NCBI GenBank assembly: GCA_026984735.1
Contig: JALSRN010000074.1
Coordinates: 1 to 38,324 of the forward strand
Direction of reading: 5' to 3'
Source of the DNA: Sedimenticola sp.
GTDB taxonomy: Bacteria > Pseudomonadota > Gammaproteobacteria > Chromatiales > Chromatiaceae
Length of the DNA stretch: 38,324 nucleotides
Shown: in pieces, positions 34,871 through 38,324 of the stretch
Layout of the letters: each line of letters opens with the position of its first letter
Numbering within the stretch: position 1 is the first letter of the stretch
Notes under the pieces: generated by a model
What the model saw: only the letters and a program-made list of their open reading frames with translations
What the model was told of the DNA's origin: nothing
The model's database searches: none
Program-made: the position numbers and the translations under genes

Positions 34871-34958
34871 TTCCGTCTCCAGCTTGCGCGGGCGCTTCCG
34901 CCAAAAAACGGTTGAATGCGCCGATCAAACCTTATTTCTTGACCGAAAACCGAGGTGG

Positions 34959-34973
34959 TGGCATGGTTCATGC
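34959..34973 (+). promoter_or_regulatory. Sigma-54 (-24/-12) promoter of glnA
   Basis: TGGCATGGTTCATGC has GG (34960-34961) and GC (34972-34973) with exactly 10 bp between and keeps TGGCA-G and TGC of the consensus TGGCACG-N4-TTGC. Transcription would begin near 34985, about 60 nt before the glnA ATG. Other frames across 34809-35046 are non-coding. Confidence 0.75.
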
Positions 34974-35046
34974 CTTCACGAATGGGCCGAATTTCCCGGT
35001 CGCCTTGCCGCGGCCGAACGATCGATAACCGACAATGGAGGGGCAC

Positions 35047-36456
35047 ATGTCCGCAAAAGACGTCCTCAAGATGATCAAAGACAACGACGTGAAATTCGTC
35101 GATTTCCGTTTCACCGACACCCGCGGCAAGGAGCAGCACGTCTCCGTGCCCGCCGACGTCATCGACGAATCCATCTTCGAAGAAGGCAAAATGTTCGACG
35201 GCTCGTCCATCGCCGGCTGGAAAGGGATCAACGAGTCCGACATGATCCTCATGCCCGACGCGGACACCGCGGTGCTCGACCCCTTCTCCGACGAGACCAT
35301 GCTCAATCTGCGCTGCGACATTCTCGAGCCCTCCACCATGGAAGGCTACGAGCGCGATCCCCGCTCGGTGGCCAAGCGCGCAGAGGCCTATCTCAAGTCC
35401 ACCGGCATCGCCGACACCGCCTATTTCGGCCCCGAGCCCGAGTTCTTCATCCTGGACGACGTGCGCTGGGGCGCTGACATGTCCGGCGCCTTCTACAAGG
35501 TCGATTCGGAAGAGGCCGAGTGGAATTCCGAGCGGGTCTACGAGGACGGCAACATCGGCCACCGGCCCGGCGTCAAGGGCGGCTACTTCCCCGTGCCCCC
35601 CGTCGATTCTCTGCACGATCTGCGCTCCGCCATGTGCCTGGCCCTCGAAGAGATGGGGGTGAAGGTGGAGGTGCACCACCACGAGGTGGCCACCGGCGGC
35701 CAGTGCGAGATCGGCACCCTTTTCAACACCCTGGTCAAGCGCGCCGACTGGAACCAGATCCTCAAATACGTGGTGCACAACGTGGCCCACGCCTACGGCA
35801 AGACCGCCACCTTCATGCCCAAGCCGCTGGTGGGCGACAACGGTTCCGGCATGCACGTGCACCAGTCTCTGGCCAAGGATGGTGAGAACGTCTTCGCCGG
35901 CGATCAATACGGCGGTCTGAGCGAGACCGCGCTCTACTACATCGGCGGCATCATCAAGCACGCACGCGCGCTCAACGCCTTCACCAACGCCTCCACCAAC
36001 AGCTACAAGCGGCTGGTGCCTGGTTTCGAGGCGCCGGTGATGCTGGCCTACTCCGCCCGCAACCGCTCCGCCTCCATCCGCATTCCCTGGGTCTCCAGCC
36101 CCAAGGCGCGCCGCATCGAGGTCCGCTTCCCCGATCCCACGGCCAACCCCTACCTGGCCTTCTCCGCCATGCTCATGGCCGGTCTGGACGGCATCCAGAA
36201 CAAGATCCATCCGGGCGACGCCATGGACAAGGACCTCTACGATCTGCCGCCGGAAGAGGCGGCCGCCATCCCCACCGTCTGCCACAGCCTGGACCAGGCG
36301 CTGGAGGAGCTGGACAAGGACCGCGAGTTCCTCAAGGCCGGCGGCGTCTTCACCGACGACGTCATCGACGGCTACATCGATCTGAAGATGGAAGAGGTCA
36401 CCCGCCTGCGCATGACCACCCACCCGGTGGAGTTCGACCTCTACTACAGCTGCTGA
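35047..36456 (+). CDS. glnA: Glutamine synthetase type I
   Basis: GlnA makes glutamine from glutamate, ammonia and ATP as a dodecamer. The 469 residues equal the E. coli length. Motifs include [17 protein letters not shown] (about 50-66), [11 protein letters not shown] (about 127), [13 protein letters not shown] (about 211), [11 protein letters not shown] (about 265) and the adenylylation loop [13 protein letters not shown] with Tyr398. This makes GlnE control likely. The ATG 35047 has GGAGGG upstream; an in-frame ATG at 35035 is upstream of that site. Expression is predicted to be NtrC/sigma-54 dependent. A strong terminator follows. Confidence 0.98.
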   Translation: MSAKDVLKMIKDNDVKFVDFRFTDTRGKEQHVSVPADVIDESIFEEGKMFDGSSIAGWKGINESDMILMPDADTAVLDPFSDETMLNLRCDILEPSTMEGYERDPRSVAKRAEAYLKSTGIADTAYFGPEPEFFILDDVRWGADMSGAFYKVDSEEAEWNSERVYEDGNIGHRPGVKGGYFPVPPVDSLHDLRSAMCLALEEMGVKVEVHHHEVATGGQCEIGTLFNTLVKRADWNQILKYVVHNVAHAYGKTATFMPKPLVGDNGSGMHVHQSLAKDGENVFAGDQYGGLSETALYYIGGIIKHARALNAFTNASTNSYKRLVPGFEAPVMLAYSARNRSASIRIPWVSSPKARRIEVRFPDPTANPYLAFSAMLMAGLDGIQNKIHPGDAMDKDLYDLPPEEAAAIPTVCHSLDQALEELDKDREFLKAGGVFTDDVIDGYIDLKMEEVTRLRMTTHPVEFDLYYSC

Positions 36457-36474
36457 CCGGTTCTCGGAGCAGTG

Positions 36475-36506
36475 ACGAAAAACGCCCCTTCGGGGGCGTT
36501 TTTCGT
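36475..36506. terminator. Bidirectional intrinsic terminator between glnA and moaE
   Basis: ACGAAAAACGCCCC (36475-36488), a TTCG loop and GGGGCGTTTTTCGT (36493-36506) form a perfect 14-bp stem with U-tracts on both strands. It can end both the glnA and the convergent moaE transcripts. Confidence 0.92.
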
Positions 36507-36526
36507 TCGGGAGCGCTTCGCCGGCG

Positions 36527-36979
36527 TCACCAGCGGGCCTCCGCCTCCTTGTCCGCGCGGCGCGCCTCCACCCACCGCTCGCCCTTGGCGGTCCGCTCCT
36601 TCTTCCAGAAGGGGGCGCGGGTCTTGAGATAGTCGATGATGAACTCGCAGGCGCGGAAGGCGTCGCCGCGGTGGCGGCTGGCCACGGTGACCAGCACGAT
36701 GGGCTCTTCCGGTTTCAGCTCGCCCACGCGGTGGATCACCCGCACCCCCTCCAGGTCCCAGCGGGATTCCGCCTCGTCCACGATGGCGGCCAGCGCCTTC
36801 TCGGTCATGCCGGGATAGTGCTCCAGGGTCATGGCGCTCACCTGGTCGCCCTCGTTGATGTCCCGCATCAGGCCGAGGAAGGTGACCACCGCCCCCACCC
36901 GCGGGTTGCCCGCCCGCACCGCCCGCTCTTCGGCGGCGGCGTCGAAAGGTTGTTCTTGAACAAGAATGTGTCTGTTCAT
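36527..36979 (-). CDS. moaE: Molybdopterin synthase catalytic subunit MoaE
   Basis: MoaE forms molybdopterin synthase with MoaD and adds two sulfurs to precursor Z. The 150-residue chain has GAVVTFLGLMRDINEGDQV (about 29-47), LEHYPGMTEKAL, RVIHRVGELKPEEPIVLVTVA (about 80-100), SRHRGDAFRACEFIIDYLK and the active-site Lys region PFWKKE (about 123-128). It stands alone, convergent to glnA and divergent from hsdM; its partner MoaD is at the other end of the window. Confidence 0.97.
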   Translation of the reverse strand: MNRHILVQEQPFDAAAEERAVRAGNPRVGAVVTFLGLMRDINEGDQVSAMTLEHYPGMTEKALAAIVDEAESRWDLEGVRVIHRVGELKPEEPIVLVTVASRHRGDAFRACEFIIDYLKTRAPFWKKERTAKGERWVEARRADKEAEARW

Positions 36980-37098
36980 CTTGAATCCACTCCGTCCCTA
37001 CTCATTCCTCCGCCTTCCGGCGGTGCTTGCTTTATTTTCATGATAAGTTCTGGCGGTGGAGGTTGCACCAAACTTTTTGAATCGTCGGTAACGTCAAC

Positions 37099-38324
37099 AT
37101 GAACGAAGCAATCCACAGCCGCATCGTCAGTTTCATCTGGGGCATTGCGGACGACGTGTTGCGCGATGTCTTCGTGCGCGGCAAGTACCGCGACGTGATC
37201 CTGCCCATGACCGTGATTCGCCGGCTCGACGCCGTACTTGAACCCACCAAGCAGGCGGTGCTGGCCATGAAAAAACAGCTCGACGAGGCCGGCATCGCCA
37301 ACCAGCACGCGGCGCTTTGCCAAGCCGCGGGCCAAGCCTTCTACAACACTTCACCGTTCACGCTGCGTGATCTCAAGGCGCGGGCCAGGGCCCAGCAGTT
37401 ACGGGCCGATTTCGAGGCGTATCTGGACGGTTTCTCGCCCAACGTGCAGGAGATCCTCGACAAGTTCCGTTTCCGCAACCAGATCGACACCCTGGTGGAG
37501 GCCGACATCCTCGGCCATCTGATCGAAAAGTTCCTCGACCACACCATCAATCTCAGCCCCAATCCCGTATTGAACCCCGATGGCACGGAGCGTCTGCCGG
37601 CACTGGACAACCATGCCATGGGCACCGTCTTCGAGGAGCTAATCCGCCGCTTCAACGAGGAGAACAACGAGGAGGCCGGCGAGCACTTCACCCCGCGTGA
37701 CGTGGTTACCCTGATGGCCGACCTCATCTTCCTGCCCATCGCCGACCAAATCGAATCCGGCACCTATCTGGTCTATGACGGCGCCTGCGGTACCGGCGGC
37801 ATGCTCACCGTGGCCGAGGAGCGCCTGCAACAACTGGCCCGCGAGCACGGCAAGGAGGTCGCCATCCACCTCTTCGGGCAGGAGATCAACGCCGAAACCT
37901 TCGCCATCACCAAGGCCGACCTGCTGCTCAAGGGCGAGGGCATGGAGGCGGACAACATGAAGCACGGGTCCACCCTCTCGGCCGACGCCTTCCCGGATAA
38001 GACCTTCGACTTCATGCTCTCCAATCCGCCCTACGGCAAGAGCTGGAAGACCGACCTGGAACGCCTGGGCGGCAAGGAAGGCATGACCGATCCACGCTTC
38101 GTGGTGGAGCACGCCGGCGACCCGGAATACAAGATGATCACCCGCTCCAGCGATGGCCAGCTCATGTTCCTGGTCAACAAGCTGGCCAAGATGAAGCACG
38201 ACACCACCCTGGGCAGCCGCATCGCCGAGGTCCACAACGGCTCGGCCCTGTTCACCGGCGATGCCGGCTCCGGCGAGAGCAACATCCGCCGCTGGATCAT
38301 CGAAAACGACTGGCTGGAAGCCAT
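37099..38324 (+). CDS. hsdM: Type I restriction-modification system DNA methyltransferase HsdM (5' part, cut by window edge)
   Basis: HsdM is the N6-adenine methylase subunit of a type I restriction-modification complex with HsdS and HsdR. 408 residues are visible. The helical HsdM N-terminal domain (MNEAIHSRIVSFIWGIAD onward, about 1-160) leads to EEAGEHFTPRDVVTLMADL, SAM motif I DGACGTGGML (227-236), GQEINAETFAI and catalytic motif IV NPPYGKSW (309-316). ATG 37099 is the first start. The 119-bp upstream spacer shared with moaE shows no convincing promoter. hsdS and hsdR are expected off the right edge. Confidence 0.96.
   Translation, partial: MNEAIHSRIVSFIWGIADDVLRDVFVRGKYRDVILPMTVIRRLDAVLEPTKQAVLAMKKQLDEAGIANQHAALCQAAGQAFYNTSPFTLRDLKARARAQQLRADFEAYLDGFSPNVQEILDKFRFRNQIDTLVEADILGHLIEKFLDHTINLSPNPVLNPDGTERLPALDNHAMGTVFEELIRRFNEENNEEAGEHFTPRDVVTLMADLIFLPIADQIESGTYLVYDGACGTGGMLTVAEERLQQLAREHGKEVAIHLFGQEINAETFAITKADLLLKGEGMEADNMKHGSTLSADAFPDKTFDFMLSNPPYGKSWKTDLERLGGKEGMTDPRFVVEHAGDPEYKMITRSSDGQLMFLVNKLAKMKHDTTLGSRIAEVHNGSALFTGDAGSGESNIRRWIIENDWLEA

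Noticed and set aside
34834-35046. Short plus-strand open frames in the glnA leader
   Set aside because: They overlap the NtrC sites and sigma-54 promoter and have no recognisable protein features.
1-38324. tRNA or rRNA genes
   Set aside because: No cloverleaf with TTC and anticodon arms, and no rRNA-like sequence, was noticed on either strand. A tRNA-finding program would be needed to exclude them fully.

Overview
The window is GC-rich, densely packed bacterial chromosome and most probably comes from a gammaproteobacterium, plausibly a Chromatiales-like lineage. The main support is gene order. The block dgkA-gcvPB-gcvPA-gcvH-gcvT ... ubiI-ubiH-pepP-ygfB, divergent from a TIGR02449-type gene-zapA-6S RNA-fau, is the classical gammaproteobacterial ygfB-pepP-ubiH-ubiI-gcvTHP / zapA-ssrS-fau neighbourhood. 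It is modified here by a split glycine decarboxylase (gcvPA + gcvPB), a tandem glycine riboswitch, and an oppositely oriented GT39 glycosyltransferase placed between ubiI and gcvT. The organism assignment is inference and no database was consulted.

Left edge (1-1800): the N-terminal 409 residues of a type I (I-C-like) Cas3 HD nuclease-helicase run off the window. Just upstream of cas3 is a 367-bp insertion-sequence relic with 18-bp inverted repeats and a decayed transposase C-terminus. Next (1800-4800), on the minus strand, come molybdopterin genes (moaD, moeA), a PfkB-family kinase and diacylglycerol kinase. The glycine cleavage operon (4800-9450) has a recognisable promoter and a two-aptamer glycine riboswitch in its leader. 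From 9.5 to 17.1 kb lie GT39, two ubiquinone hydroxylases, an intergenic inverted repeat, pepP, ygfB, face-to-face promoters, a TIGR02449-type coiled-coil gene, zapA, 6S RNA and fau. A lysine-rich, histone-H1/AlgP-like small protein follows.

The central part (17.5-29.8 kb) carries ilvA, a Rho-binding antiterminator (rof), hemW (with an apparent one-base lesion at its start), an orphan TRAP binding protein, thyA/lgt, rlmI and a DUF255 thioredoxin-domain protein. It also holds an unrecognised secreted Ala/Pro-rich coiled-coil protein and a compact envelope cluster: ICMT-like methyltransferase, lytic transglycosylase, DUF350 protein and CbiM-like membrane protein.

The right part (29.9-38.3 kb) has a periplasmic-sensor GGDEF-EAL protein and a three-gene, start/stop-overlapping unit: PP-loop tRNA-thiolation-like enzyme, TusA-like sulfur carrier and CDF metal transporter. 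glnA follows, with a textbook enhancer promoter: two NtrC-type sites 32 bp apart and a sigma-54 -24/-12 element. A bidirectional terminator, moaE and the N-terminal 408 residues of a type I restriction-modification HsdM come last. Core metabolism is thus bracketed by two defence loci, cas3 on the left and hsdM on the right, both cut by the window edges. No CRISPR array, tRNA or rRNA was found.
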